DNA of 64,000 bases from NCBI RefSeq assembly GCF_000142805.1, contig NC_013084.1:1054001-1118000 (forward strand). Reading direction: 5' to 3'. Positions 9,049 to 18,960 of this stretch are shown here, piece by piece; position 1 is the stretch's first letter, and each line of letters begins with the position of its first letter. The notes below the pieces were generated by a model, which worked only from the letters and a program-made list of their open reading frames with translations, was not told the DNA's origin and did no database searches. The stretch is from Lachancea thermotolerans CBS 6340 (taxonomy: Eukaryota; Ascomycota; Saccharomycetes; Saccharomycetales; Saccharomycetaceae). A program made the position numbers and the translations under genes.

Positions 9049-10017
9049 TTGAAGGATATTACATACTTTTAAGTCGAATCAACTACTCGTGGAATATGAT
9101 TTACGTTTTACAATTTTGGCCTTAGGGACTGACATTCAATGTGCTTTTTGAAAGAGCTTTGAAGGGATTCCTCCTTTACGTTCACGTCCTCTGTGGCATT
9201 TTTAGGTCAAACCGGACAGACATCACTTTCCAAAAACCCTTTCTTCGAAGAGTAACGTTGCCCCAAATTTTGTTTTTAGGTCATGGAAATTCGCTCTTTG
9301 GATTAAGAGAAGTTCTAGGTAACTAGGTTTAGTCATTCACGCACAACTGTTTGCTTCAAATTGTACTGACTAACTTTAAGGGAATATTTGTAGTTTTTTT
9401 GGGTGAAGTGCCCAACAAGGTAAGGACTTGCTATTCAAATGTAACCGAAATGTTTCAACTATTTACGCCCAACTCAGAGAGGGGCCTTGATTTGTAAGGC
9501 CGTGAGCGAACTTGTTTCCGCTCATCGGACCGTGGAGGTATGCGCATTATGTTTACTAAATCTTGAAGGTTGTGAATAATCACCCGTTAAAGTGGTCTAT
9601 GTGTGATTGGATGGCTAGCAAGCGCGAAGATGGCAGCGAGTTTCTAGCCGCCTGGATCAAATTTGCTTTCATTAAAAACTCCTCTTGATTTGTAGTTGGC
9701 CGCTAAACCTACGCCTCCCATTTTTTTGCCTTGAAATAATGAAGTTGGCATATTCGAAACTACCCAGCCTATCAAGGCACAGCTTCCGCCGTGGCTTGAA
9801 ACCAAATCTTTATTCTCATCTCTGAGATATTCTGCTAAAATCCCAATTTGTCTTGGGTGATACTTTATAATTATAACCTAAAAGAAGTCTCACTACATAC
9901 TTACTGGTTAGGCAAACATTTTACCGGCTTTGCGTCATCTGAAGAGTCTTTGGCTCAAGTTCTCCATCGCCAAGCAACCCCTCCGGCCCTCAACAGCACC
10001 ACCCATGATTCTTTTAA
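9049..10017. other. Pericentromeric gene-free interval with an ACS-like element
   Basis: There is no supportable gene between the predicted centromere and CDC10. ATTTACGTTTT at 9099-9109 matches the S. cerevisiae ARS consensus WTTTAYRTTTW at 11 of 11 positions, about 60 bp right of CDEIII. Lachancea origins are known to differ in consensus, so origin function is only a suggestion. Short open frames here start at non-ATG codons. Confidence 0.45.
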
Positions 10018-11013
10018 TCAACGTTGTAACATGGTGTTAGACGTTTGGGCCATGTGGGTTGCAGATGCGCGGCTGCTGGCATTTTCTTTTAGCGCAATAA
10101 GTTGTCTAGATCTGAAACCCTCGTAGTGGACCAATGAAGTGGTTTCGATTAGGTCCTGAAGGTGCGTTCTAATGAGAAACTCTCTCAAAAAGACAAACTC
10201 GCATTGGTTAATGTCCTCAACGACTATGGAACCCCAACGCGTTTTTCTGCCCCGAACTAACTCACCATTGACAGAGATTTCCTTTTCTGAGCCGACTACT
10301 GCAAAGGGAATGATTGACCGTATGCTCTCATTTAGCTCCAGCTCCTCTTCAGTGAGGTCTTCAGACTGATAGGGGTAAATCTTGAAATCAAACTTTTCAA
10401 ACTGTCTCTGAATAATTTCCCGGAATTCCGCCCTTTCATCCATTGTAAGGGTGTCGGCTTTTGCAATAACGGGGACTACGTTAGCGATTTCAGTCAACCT
10501 TTTCAGAGATGCTATATCTAATTGTGTTAAACCTTTACCATTGGGTTGGATGAAATAAAGAACAGCGTGCACTCTTGTATCGGGGATGAATCTTTCACGC
10601 TGCGCCGTTAATTCCCTGCGCAAGTACTGAGAATGCTGTTCCTTAATGTATTTTACCATTGGCTCCCAAACTTTGTCGTTGTTGACCTGATCTCCAAAAC
10701 CGGGAGTGTCGATTACATTGATGTTCAAGCGCACCCTGTCTTCAACAAGAGAATGAGATGAAACTTTGATCTCCGTTGTCTTAGAAATTGGATCCTTAGA
10801 AATGTCACGTCCAGTGGCAGAGTCAATCAGATGAGAAGCAAAGAGGGTGTTAATCAAAGTGCTCTTTCCCAGCCCCGAGTGGCCCACAACCATTATGTTA
10901 AACTGGAAGCCCTTTTTCAAGAGGCGGTGCTCAATTTGGCTGGTTATGGTGTCAAAACCAACATAACCTGTTGGAGAGATAAGGCTGTTGTCCGGTGGGG
11001 TTTTAATCGACAT
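10018..11013 (-). CDS. CDC10: Septin Cdc10
   Basis: Septin GTPase that forms the centre of the hetero-octameric septin rod at the bud neck. The 331-aa product (S. cerevisiae 322) has P-loop GHSGLGKST near residue 45, switch motif DTPGFGD, G4 motif AKAD, and the septin unique element (TRWGSIVVEDINQCEFVFLREFLIRTHLQDL). It carries the polybasic start HRLLKKG before the G domain. Like other Cdc10 proteins it ends soon after the G domain without a C-terminal coiled coil. The ATG at 11013 is clear. It is first on the right arm side of the predicted centromere, as YCR002C is at CEN3. Confidence 0.98.
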   Translation of the reverse strand: MSIKTPPDNSLISPTGYVGFDTITSQIEHRLLKKGFQFNIMVVGHSGLGKSTLINTLFASHLIDSATGRDISKDPISKTTEIKVSSHSLVEDRVRLNINVIDTPGFGDQVNNDKVWEPMVKYIKEQHSQYLRRELTAQRERFIPDTRVHAVLYFIQPNGKGLTQLDIASLKRLTEIANVVPVIAKADTLTMDERAEFREIIQRQFEKFDFKIYPYQSEDLTEEELELNESIRSIIPFAVVGSEKEISVNGELVRGRKTRWGSIVVEDINQCEFVFLREFLIRTHLQDLIETTSLVHYEGFRSRQLIALKENASSRASATHMAQTSNTMLQR

Positions 11014-11256
11014 TTTGTAAACTTGCGTCTCTGTAGGGAGCCCTGGATCAAAGTTGATTGTTTACGCGCTCGACTGGCGAATGCTAACTTTTGGTTCTCA
11101 CTAATTTGATTCGAAAGCGAAAACAGGGTATTAATTTCGTCAATAGTGACCTGGAAAATTTTGGGTCATTTGTTAGAAGCGAAGTTGAAAGGCGCAACAC
11201 TCTGCAGGTATTGTTGTTTCAACTGAACAGTGGCTGAAATAGAAGAGGTGTTTTTG

Positions 11257-11799
11257 ATGTCCTTTGTTGCGACTTTGAAGAAGCGCTGCCTTCCTGTATT
11301 TTCGTTGTTGCCGAGCTGGTCCTTTTCATGGCAGCTGGCTCCCGCCCCCACGGCACTACCTCGACTTCTCCATGAGCTTCTAGAAGGGCAGGTTGAGCCA
11401 CAGCTTTCTCCAGACAGTGCTTCGCCTGCCAAAGAAGGGATACTTTTAGCTGTTCCCAAGAAAAAGGTTTCCCATCAGAAGAAGAGACAAAAACTTTATG
11501 GACCCGGTAGGAAGCAATTGCAAATGATACACCATCTCAACCGCTGCCCATCTTGCGGCCACTTTAAAAGGGCAAACACCCTTTGTATGCATTGCGTTGG
11601 TGAAATACGTCATATATGGAAGAGCCATACGGTTAGGAAGACCCAGGAGCCTCTTCAAGAGCAAGAATTGTCTAATCTCGATAAAAGAATTCTATATCCA
11701 GGGAAGAAGGAAACAGAGTACGCGAAGAAGCTTAAGGACAAAGATAGCTACCTAGACCGTCGTATGAGGAGTTTACCCGCAGGGAAGAATGATAGCTAA
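11257..11799 (+). CDS. MRPL32: Mitochondrial large-subunit ribosomal protein bL32m
   Basis: Structural protein of the mitochondrial large ribosomal subunit, matured by the m-AAA protease in yeast. The 180-aa product (S. cerevisiae 183) has a presequence-like N-terminus followed by the conserved mature start [25 protein letters not shown] zinc ribbon follows, with CPSCGH and CMHC Cys pairs, then VRKTQ and [10 protein letters not shown]. The open frame extends to GTG 11230, but the first ATG is 11257. It is divergent from CDC10, with about 240 bp of shared upstream DNA. Synteny equals YCR003W. Confidence 0.96.
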   Translation: MSFVATLKKRCLPVFSLLPSWSFSWQLAPAPTALPRLLHELLEGQVEPQLSPDSASPAKEGILLAVPKKKVSHQKKRQKLYGPGRKQLQMIHHLNRCPSCGHFKRANTLCMHCVGEIRHIWKSHTVRKTQEPLQEQELSNLDKRILYPGKKETEYAKKLKDKDSYLDRRMRSLPAGKNDS

Positions 11800-12069
11800 G
11801 CGCATTAAATTCACGCTCTCGAACTACTAAATTATAGCGTAGCCGCGAAACTTGTATATAAATAGGCAGAACGAAAAGATCTACATATGGGTCTTTCATG
11901 GGAGCTAGCTGACCGAACCCAAAGTCATCGATGTTCAGCGTTATAATTAAAATGAAGTCGCCCAGTTAAAACTAAAAAGAAATTATAACGACTTTTTGAT
12001 GACATCAAAAGTTGTTAAAAGACGCCGAAAACGAGCATCGATGCGATACTCATATATATCAAAATCAAG

Positions 12070-13803
12070 ATGGCTGTCGATTGCAAGCGGGCAAAGAAGA
12101 TACCAAATTACCGTATAGATGCGCATACAATCGCGCCAATCCATCCTTTAGGTGTCAAACCGTCAGGAAATATATACCTTCACAACAATCTTAAAGAACT
12201 TGACCTTTCGAGGAAAAGGCAACTTGGACACCTAGCGGCGCTGAGTGAAGAGATATTAGCACTGGCGCTATCTTTTATCGACAGTCCAAGTGACTTGGTT
12301 AGCTTGGGGCATTCTTCGAGAGTACTATACGCTTACACTTACAATGAAGAGCTGTGGAGAAAGTTGTACATTGATGAGTTTATGCGCCTTGAGGCCAAAG
12401 GAGGTAATGTTCCGAACAGCAGTGGTTACCATCCATATGGATGTAGAAAATGGAGAGGATCATGGAGGAAAACCTTGCTTAAACTCGATGAAGAAGCTCT
12501 GATTCAAGTCAATGATTTGGTTTTTTCGGACTTCTTATATAGGCCATATCAATGCTCAAAAATCGACTACGAATATCTCTTCAAAAGAGTGATTGCATTT
12601 GAAGAGAACTCGAGTGCCTTGCGCCACACTTTGAATCCAGAATTCGGCGTTGAGCGTATCAAAGAAGCGGATTTGACACTCGAGACTTTTGAAAGGTCGT
12701 ACTGCAGCAAGCCATTCATCCTATGTGGTGAAGGGGATGAAAAAAGATGGCCCTTGTGGGACCTCGAATATCTGGTGGGTAGATTCGGTGACATCAACTT
12801 CCGTCAAGAGGCGGTAGAATGGAAGTTATCATATTACGCCAACTACTCTAGAAACAACAATGACGAGTCGCCTTTGTATCTTTTTGACTGTAGCAGCGAG
12901 GCGATTCAGACACTTAAAGGGGAATACATGGCCCCGAAGATCTTCACTTATGATCTTTTCAAAGCTTTTGAAGGTCAAGAAATTAATTGCCGGCCCGATC
13001 ATAGATGGCTCATTGTTGGTAAGGCGGGTAGTGGTTCAACCTTTCACAAAGATCCTAATCAAACGTCAGCCTGGAATGCGGGTTTGACGGGAAAGAAGCT
13101 GTGGATGATGCTCCCACCAGATGTCAAGCCGCCTGGGGTATCGACCGACAAGGAAGAAGAAGAAGTCACGTCGCCAGTTGGGGTTGGCGAATGGGTTCTG
13201 TCAGGCTACTATAATGATGCAGTCAAGTTGGCCCAAGAGGGAAAATGTCAAATTGCCGTGACATTTCCAGGCGAATGTATATATGTGCCTTCTGGGTGGT
13301 GGCATACTGTAATAAATCTTACAGATTCGGTGGCTTTAACAGAAAACTTTGTCCCGGCACCTATCCTTTCGAAGGTTCTACTATTCTTCAAGAACAAAAA
13401 GAAGCAAATATCTGGCTTCCATCTGCAAGATACGGTGAATGCAATGAAAAGGTTCTTGTCAGCACACCCAATGAAATCAGATTCTTCTCCAAATTATGAA
13501 GTCATTGAGAATTTCTTGGAAAAGTGCAGACACCATGCCTTGAACAACGAAGACTGTGGGCTAATTGACTTAGACCTGGAGCCTCCAATTTTCGAATTTT
13601 TTGTGGAACTAGTGAGAGAATCAAAATATGGTAAACATACAGAAAGAGCCCTTGCTGATATGCACGAGCTGGAGGTCAATGCAGCCCGACAAGAGGCTAG
13701 AACAAATCCGCCAGCGACGAAGACTTCAGAAGCATGGACCAACCTAGCAGCAGAATCAGGTTCTAATTTCAGCTTTGGTTTTAGTTTTGAAGAAACCGCG
13801 TAG
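12070..13803 (+). CDS. F-box and JmjC (JMJD6-like) 2-oxoglutarate oxygenase
   Basis: Predicted Fe(II)/2-oxoglutarate-dependent oxygenase of the JMJD6 branch (lysyl hydroxylase or demethylase-type chemistry; substrate unknown), 577 aa. An N-terminal F-box-like segment lies around residues 50-100 (LAALSEEILALALSFIDSPSDLVSLGHSSRVLYAYTYNEELWR). The JmjC fold lies at about 200-440. The iron triad is His326, Asp328 (TFHKDPNQTSAW) and His412 (VPSGWWHTVINL). Lys343 in TGKKLW is placed as the 2OG-binding lysine. All catalytic residues are intact. An acidic EEEE run sits near residue 360. S. cerevisiae has no gene here between MRPL32 and YCP4, and its JmjC proteins (Rph1, Gis1, Jhd1, Jhd2, Ecm5) are of other types. 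The F-box suggests recruitment to Skp1. Confidence 0.85.
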   Translation: MAVDCKRAKKIPNYRIDAHTIAPIHPLGVKPSGNIYLHNNLKELDLSRKRQLGHLAALSEEILALALSFIDSPSDLVSLGHSSRVLYAYTYNEELWRKLYIDEFMRLEAKGGNVPNSSGYHPYGCRKWRGSWRKTLLKLDEEALIQVNDLVFSDFLYRPYQCSKIDYEYLFKRVIAFEENSSALRHTLNPEFGVERIKEADLTLETFERSYCSKPFILCGEGDEKRWPLWDLEYLVGRFGDINFRQEAVEWKLSYYANYSRNNNDESPLYLFDCSSEAIQTLKGEYMAPKIFTYDLFKAFEGQEINCRPDHRWLIVGKAGSGSTFHKDPNQTSAWNAGLTGKKLWMMLPPDVKPPGVSTDKEEEEVTSPVGVGEWVLSGYYNDAVKLAQEGKCQIAVTFPGECIYVPSGWWHTVINLTDSVALTENFVPAPILSKVLLFFKNKKKQISGFHLQDTVNAMKRFLSAHPMKSDSSPNYEVIENFLEKCRHHALNNEDCGLIDLDLEPPIFEFFVELVRESKYGKHTERALADMHELEVNAARQEARTNPPATKTSEAWTNLAAESGSNFSFGFSFEETA

Positions 13804-13911
13804 GAGCTGCCCTTTCGCTGGCTTACCTACTGCTGATATACAATTAAGTAGTTTAAAGTTACATCTTAGTAACAGCACATGCGTTTTGGTTGACAGGGTG
13901 CAACATGCAGC

Positions 13912-14649
13912 TCACATCATCACACAGCAACCTGATTTGCTAGGCTCTTTCTTTTCGGTTTTAGCAGGTGCTTGCTGAGTGGTCCTCTGAGCCGCTGAGC
14001 TCTTCTGTGCGCTTCCGACCTCTTTTTTAGCAGCTTTTTTAGCAGAAAGGGGGAAATGTTGCGCAACTTCATAGAATGACTTACCTTGAGCAACAGCCAT
14101 CCTGAGCTCAAGCTCACTTGGCTGTCTTGATCCATCAACGCCAGCCAGGGTTCCTGCACCCCAAGCGGAGCCGCCGTGGATTTCCTCGACATTTGAAAGC
14201 TCCGCGAAGACGTTCTTGTACCCTAGCGGAATGTAGATTAGCCCATGATGAACCAAGTAGGTCATACAAGTTTTGATTGTTATTTCTTGGCCACCTCCAT
14301 AAGAGCCAGTAGACACAAACAAGCCGGCAGGTTTCCCTTGAAGAGCACCTTTGACCCATAACCCGCCAGTTTGGTCCCAAAATGCAGCCCATTGAGCTGG
14401 TACGTTGCCATACCTTGTAGGCACTCCGAAAAGAAAAGCATCATATTCCTCGAGCACTTGAGTCGTGGCAATTGGGATATCAGGTTTGGCAGGAGCAAAC
14501 ATCTTTTCGAGCACTTCCTCTGGTAAGGTTTCCTCAACCCGAAAAAGGTCAGCTTGTCCGCCTGCGGCCTGGACCCCTTTTTGGATAGACTTAGCTAGAG
14601 TGTCGATGTGACCGTACAATGAATAGGTTATGATAGCGATTTTTGCCAT
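13912..14649 (-). CDS. YCP4: Flavodoxin-like WrbA-family protein with C-terminal CaaX box
   Basis: WrbA/Pst2-type flavodoxin fold protein, probably an NAD(P)H:quinone oxidoreductase-like or eisosome-associated membrane protein. At 245 aa it is near S. cerevisiae Ycp4 (247). FMN-site strings are [15 protein letters not shown] (phosphate loop), [22 protein letters not shown] and [11 protein letters not shown] lysine/alanine/serine-rich tail from about residue 185 ends in GCCVMM, so the last four residues form a CaaX box (CVMM) next to a palmitoylatable Cys. The open frame begins at TTG 14700; ATG 14649 (MAKIAII) aligns with the family start. It is the ancestral single copy at YCR004C. Confidence 0.94.
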   Translation of the reverse strand: MAKIAIITYSLYGHIDTLAKSIQKGVQAAGGQADLFRVEETLPEEVLEKMFAPAKPDIPIATTQVLEEYDAFLFGVPTRYGNVPAQWAAFWDQTGGLWVKGALQGKPAGLFVSTGSYGGGQEITIKTCMTYLVHHGLIYIPLGYKNVFAELSNVEEIHGGSAWGAGTLAGVDGSRQPSELELRMAVAQGKSFYEVAQHFPLSAKKAAKKEVGSAQKSSAAQRTTQQAPAKTEKKEPSKSGCCVMM

Positions 14650-15189
14650 GCTGTGTGGAGAGGTTTGTGATGCTCTCGGAAACGATTGGCGTCGAAACAA
14701 CTAATCTTTACGTTCTCGGCCCCTTGATAGTTATATATACAAATATTTTTTTAGGCCAAAGCGGGGACGCGTTGCCCTCAGCTATTGAAAAAGACCCCGA
14801 AAAAAAGACGTGCATAATAATAATATCTTAGTAAGTCTTGCTATGCGGCGTGTAGCATGCAATTTAAATGCATTTAGAAATAAATGTGTAATAACTCAAA
14901 TCAGTGATAAGGTTTCTAATGGCGTAAAGATTATGCTGCCCACCCTCTCCATTGAGACTGTTTGTCAGCTTTTGTTCATAGTCCACCGGAGGAAACGGGC
15001 CGAAGAGATTAAGGGGGGCAAGGGCGCAATCTCATGCGACAGAAATCAATATCGTCATTGTCATTATCATTTTCGAACATAAATTATAAAATAGATAAAT
15101 GGGCCTCATGTTCTGGACTTGAAGAACAGTGGAAGGGAATTGACATATACTAGTATGCTATGGGCAGCGACTGCTACGGGTGAATGTTA
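14650..15189. other. Intergenic region YCP4-CIT1 with YCP4 TATA box
   Basis: TATATATA at 14732-14739, about 85 bp upstream of the YCP4 ATG, is a good TATA box. The rest holds the YCP4 promoter and CIT1 3' flank. No other gene is supportable. Confidence 0.5.
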
Positions 15190-16623
15190 TTATTTCTTTG
15201 CGTTAATGGATTTCACAAGCTCAGCATATTTCTCAGTCGAGAAAGATTTGGGTCTTTCGATTGGCTGACCAACGGCCCTGTCAATGATGAGCTGAGCCAG
15301 TACACCTAGCGCTCTCGAAACACCAAACAGGACGGTGTAGAACGATGCCTCTGTCAAGCCGTAGTATTGCAATAGAACACCAGAGTGAGAGTCAACATTA
15401 GGCCATGGGTTCTTTGTCTTGCCGTGCTTTGTCAACACACCTGGGGCGACCTCATAGATTGTAGAGACCAGCTTAAAGAGATCGTAGTCAGGGAAGTGTC
15501 TTAGGGCGAACTCACGTTGAGCTGTGTAACGAGGATCAGTTTTCCTCAATACGGCGTGGCCATAGCCGGGAACAACCCTTCCTGAATTCAGAGTGTCCCA
15601 CAAATATTTTTCAATGGTCTCTTTAGAATAATCGCCCTTGACCTCTTCTCTGAGCTTGAAGAGCCATTCCAGGACTTCTTGGTTGGCACGACCATGGAGT
15701 GGACCCGCCAAACCGTTCAAACCAGCCGAGAAAGATAAATAAGGGGATGACAAGGCGGAACCCACTAAGTGAGTTGTGTGTGCAGAAACGTTACCACCCT
15801 CGTGGTCGGCGTGGATGGTTAAGTAAAGCCTCATTAACTCAACAAACTCGTCATTCTTGAAACCCAGCAGATTAGCAAGGTTCTTACCGAAGTCCGCGTT
15901 GGGGTCAACAGAACCGAGCTTTCCATCCTTGAAAACATTGCGGTATATCTTGGAGGCAATAACTGGTAGCTTACCGATGAGGTCCATGGAGTCCTCGAAA
16001 GCGTAATTCCAATAGTCCTTCTTGGACACTCCCTGTGCATAGGCCTTGGAAAACTTGGACTCGCTCTCCAAAGCGGTCACAGCGATAGAGAACTGAGCCA
16101 TTGGGTGAAGATCCTTAGGCAAAGAGTCTAGCAGTTGTGAAACATGTTCAGGAAGCTCGGATCTGGAAGCCAAATCCGCGGACAACGCCTTGACTTGGGA
16201 CTCGGTAGGTGTCTCGCCGGTCAACAGCAGCCAGAACAGCGCTTCTGGTAGTGGTTCGGTGCCGCCGGCCCCCTTTGGCAGCTCCTTCTGAATGTCGGGA
16301 ATGGTGCGGTTTCTGAACCGGATACCCTCATCTGGGTCCAGAACTGAACCTTCCCACACCAAGCCCTTGATGCCACGCATACCACCGTATGCCTGATTGA
16401 GGACCACCTCGCCGATTACCGTCGAGCCGTGCTCCTGGCGCAGCTGCTTAATTTGTTCGGCCTTGGCTGGGATGATCTCCGCGAAGCGCTCTTTTAACGT
16501 TTTCTCGCCGTTACTGTAAAGGCGTGCCCCACCAACGGTCAATAGTACAGACGCGCGGCCCGAGTTTGACTGCTGCAAAAGCCCACGCGCCAGTGTGTTT
16601 CTGGTTGATGCTAGAACCGACAT
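15190..16623 (-). CDS. CIT1: Mitochondrial citrate synthase
   Basis: Condenses acetyl-CoA and oxaloacetate to citrate in the TCA cycle. At 477 aa it is almost the length of S. cerevisiae Cit1 (479). The N-terminus ([19 protein letters not shown]) is a typical mitochondrial presequence. Mature sequence begins around [20 protein letters not shown]. Active-site regions are [30 protein letters not shown] and [14 protein letters not shown]. The C-terminus (SINAKK) lacks a peroxisomal SKL, so this is the mitochondrial form and the pre-duplication counterpart of both CIT1 (YNR001C) and CIT2 (YCR005C). The open frame runs to GTG 16674; ATG 16623 fits the family. Its upstream region carries two GGTCAC boxes and a CCAAT box. 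Confidence 0.98.
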   Translation of the reverse strand: MSVLASTRNTLARGLLQQSNSGRASVLLTVGGARLYSNGEKTLKERFAEIIPAKAEQIKQLRQEHGSTVIGEVVLNQAYGGMRGIKGLVWEGSVLDPDEGIRFRNRTIPDIQKELPKGAGGTEPLPEALFWLLLTGETPTESQVKALSADLASRSELPEHVSQLLDSLPKDLHPMAQFSIAVTALESESKFSKAYAQGVSKKDYWNYAFEDSMDLIGKLPVIASKIYRNVFKDGKLGSVDPNADFGKNLANLLGFKNDEFVELMRLYLTIHADHEGGNVSAHTTHLVGSALSSPYLSFSAGLNGLAGPLHGRANQEVLEWLFKLREEVKGDYSKETIEKYLWDTLNSGRVVPGYGHAVLRKTDPRYTAQREFALRHFPDYDLFKLVSTIYEVAPGVLTKHGKTKNPWPNVDSHSGVLLQYYGLTEASFYTVLFGVSRALGVLAQLIIDRAVGQPIERPKSFSTEKYAELVKSINAKK

Positions 16624-16942
16624 TTTGTCGTGTGTGTCGTGAATATTCTTTGTTTCGGTCGTCTTGCTAGGCACCGCTTATGAGATGTCTTGCGTAATGA
16701 TTCTTTCTATGAGCTCCACCACACTAGGTCTACCTGTAAACCTTAATTACTGGGAAACTGTCAAACTGGATTGTTTGCTGGAGAAAGATATATAACTGCT
16801 GCTAGTTAACTCGCAAACGATACAAATTATACCTGATACTCCGGCTTCTCTCGACTGACCCTTGCTCCCCTTCTTCTGGCCCTCATTTATATACAAATGG
16901 CCGTGCTCGGCTACGAGCGCCTCGTGCTGTGGCAAAGCACTT

Positions 16943-17143
16943 GGTCACGTATTTTCCCCGCGAACCAATGCGGCCATTTCTAGGCGTTCGTGGGCGGTTG
17001 ACGTTGTAGTGCAATATACACAAACAGCAAGGTTCCACAGATAATAACTTCGGCTCCGCGATTTTCAGGATCCGACGTCGATTATCTGGTTTATGCGTGA
17101 CCAAGTAAAATCCAAATATGGTCATTCGCATAACGAAGGTCAC
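16943..17143. promoter_or_regulatory. Candidate retrograde (R-box) and HAP elements upstream of CIT1
   Basis: GGTCAC occurs at 16943-16948 and 17138-17143, and CCAAT at 16965-16969. These lie 320 to 520 bp upstream of CIT1. GGTCAC is the Rtg1/Rtg3 site of S. cerevisiae CIT2, and CCAAT the Hap2/3/4/5 site of respiratory genes. Function is inferred from motif plus target. Confidence 0.4.
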
Positions 17144-17317
17144 CGCATGCGAGACAAGAGCGAGAGCAGAAGTGTACGGAGATTGAGTTGCGCACAGTCC
17201 ACGCGGAGGCAAGCTGCAGGAAAAAAGTAGGGAACACGCCAGATAACATCGCTGCGTAAAAGGAGAAAAAAAAAGAAGTCGCCAACTTCAGCCAGCGGAA
17301 GAAAAATAAAACTAAAC

Positions 17318-17389
17318 GGGGCGAGCCGGGACTCGAACCCGGGACCTCCCGCACCCTAAGCGGAAATCATACCTCTAGACCACACGCCC
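17318..17389 (-). tRNA. tRNA-Pro (anticodon AGG)
   Basis: A 72-nt reverse-strand cloverleaf. The acceptor pairs GGGCGTG with CTCGCCC (the T-T mismatch is also known in yeast tRNA-Pro), with discriminator C. The anticodon loop TTAGGGT gives AGG. The T arm contains GGTTCGAGTCC with a GC-rich stem. There is no intron. It lies upstream of CIT1. Confidence 0.96.
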
Positions 17390-17786
17390 GTCTTGCTGAA
17401 AGGTCGAGAAGTGGGTTCTTAGATTTGAGTTCTTGATACGTTAGAGATGATCAGCCAAAGTTTAACGAGACAAAGCCGCGCGGAAAGGTCATCAAAGGCG
17501 TGATACGGTCATGAGTGCCATGAGTGTCAGTAGCCGCCAAAGCCCCAAACCGCTGATATACGAGAGACGTGACACCCGCGCGGAACACGGCGCGTGTTTC
17601 TTGATAATGTGATACGAGTTAGACTTTTTAGGAAGCTGTAGTGGACGTTTGTAGAGAAGCATCCCGCCGATTGCCAGACTCCCGTCGCCTATTTGTGTTT
17701 TTTGGGCGCTTGTGAAAATGACGAGACTTGCCGGTACCGCACTTTAGAGAGCGCTTGCGTACACCATCTTGAATTCTCCAAATTCT

Positions 17787-17834
17787 CACTAGGCGCTTAC
17801 GCAGGACTGGCTGCGTAAAATGAGGCGCCTAGTG
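17787..17834. repeat. Imperfect palindrome / long hairpin, 18 paired bases per arm
   Basis: CACTAGGCGC (17787-17796) pairs perfectly with GCGCCTAGTG (17825-17834). Directly inside, TTACGCAG (17797-17804) pairs with CTGCGTAA (17811-17818) around a 6-nt loop GACTGG. A 6-nt bulge AATGAG (17819-17824) interrupts only the right arm. The structure is far stronger than chance hairpins in the same region. Function is unknown: RNA stem, protein-binding palindrome or remnant. Confidence 0.7.
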
Positions 17835-18274
17835 TGCCGACCTTGGCATGGCTAATTTCACCCCGACGAGGCCACTCGGCTAAGCATCAAGGAACCTATT
17901 AAGCGCGCGGGCTTGTCGCCGTTTCGCACGGTCATTCGGAACTGAGCAACTTCTATACTTAGACAACGATTTCCCATCACGTGATCAGTGCCTACAGTAC
18001 GCTGTTCAGTCGTCTGTTGACGACCAGCTAGCTATACATCGCGCGTCTTGTAATGGGCACGCTGACGGATTAATGGGCTTCTAAGCTGCTACTTGCTCAT
18101 TATAAGGCGCTTCAGGCTAACTTTCTTCGCACCGCGCTACAGTCTGCAGAAATAACGGGCGATACAACCTCCTGCTAGTACCCGGCTAGCACCGCGGCTA
18201 GGCTTGCTGTCCCTCTTGAAGCTCAAAGTAGCAGTGCAAGAGGAGGGCGTTTTGAGGAACGGCCAGTCTACACT

Positions 18275-18460
18275 TCAACGTTTCTTATTTAGATTTATCA
18301 ATCCGTAGCTCCCTCTCGAATCCTCCAACAAACACTGCACTTCTAGGCGGTCCATTTCGTTAGCAAAGGCTTCGTAGTTGTTTATGCCAATCCCAAAATG
18401 TTTTTTTTTTCTTAGCTTAGTCCGTTTGTTGTGTGCGTGCAGCGGATTGTGAGGTGGCAT
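18275..18460 (-). CDS. Doubtful 61-aa ORF
   Basis: The ATG-initiated ORF begins MPPHNPLHAHNKRTKLRKKK and continues into a mixed acidic/hydrophobic segment (YEAFANEMDRLEVQCLLED). The upstream open frame continues to TTG 18706 without an ATG. Composition of the last 40 residues looks protein-like, but there is no recognised family and it stands alone in a long intergenic region. It may be a chance ORF. Confidence 0.2.
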   Translation of the reverse strand: MPPHNPLHAHNKRTKLRKKKHFGIGINNYEAFANEMDRLEVQCLLEDSRGSYGLINLNKKR

Positions 18461-18960
18461 GGCAGGCGGTTTCCAGAGACGGGTAGCGCGCGAGGATGAG
18501 GAAAAAATTACGAGTTGAAAATTGTTATTGGGTATATGAGATGAGATATTAGTAAAAATTAGCAGCGGTGGCGGCGGTACCTCAAGGAAAGTGGAAACAT
18601 AATTTCGCGTCGAAAGTCTCACAAGCGGTCCTGAAAAGCTAAAGAGTCCGAGAGCTGGATTCCAAAGCAGTGGCAAATTCGTCAAGGCTTGCAGTATTGG
18701 GTTCAAAACTGGCTGGTGCGGTTTTTTTTGTTTTTATAAAGTGCCGCTTTTCTAATTTGGCGTATCACTGGTCCCTAGTACACGCCACCGGTATTTGAGT
18801 GCCGCCACAGAAGTCAGAAGCTAATAAGAGCCCCAGGGCGTTCAAAGTATAGTTATACGCCTACAGAAGGAGCTTTTAAAGAGCTTCGCATTTAGCCGCT
18901 TAGGGTAACAAAAAGTGAGTGTAAACTCCATAGAGTGGAGAAAAGGTTTCAGTTCCCGTC

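Larger units (their letters stand above)
17390..18960. other. Long GC-rich intergenic region CIT1/tRNA-Pro - SAT4
   Basis: About 1.57 kb with no convincing gene. It contains a strong hairpin (17787-17834), a perfect palindrome ATCACGTGAT at 17976-17985 and one doubtful short ORF (18275-18460). It is GC-richer than most intergenic DNA in the window. I found no recognisable snRNA, snoRNA, SRP or RNase P signature. Confidence 0.5.

Noticed and set aside
17091-17354. 87-codon minus-strand ORF right of CIT1
   Set aside because: It overlaps the tRNA-Pro gene and reads Phe/Ser-rich translation of a purine-rich tract.
17976-17985. ATCACGTGAT as centromere CDEI
   Set aside because: The flanking DNA is GC-rich and there is no CDEIII; it is far from the CEN3/CEN14 syntenic gap.
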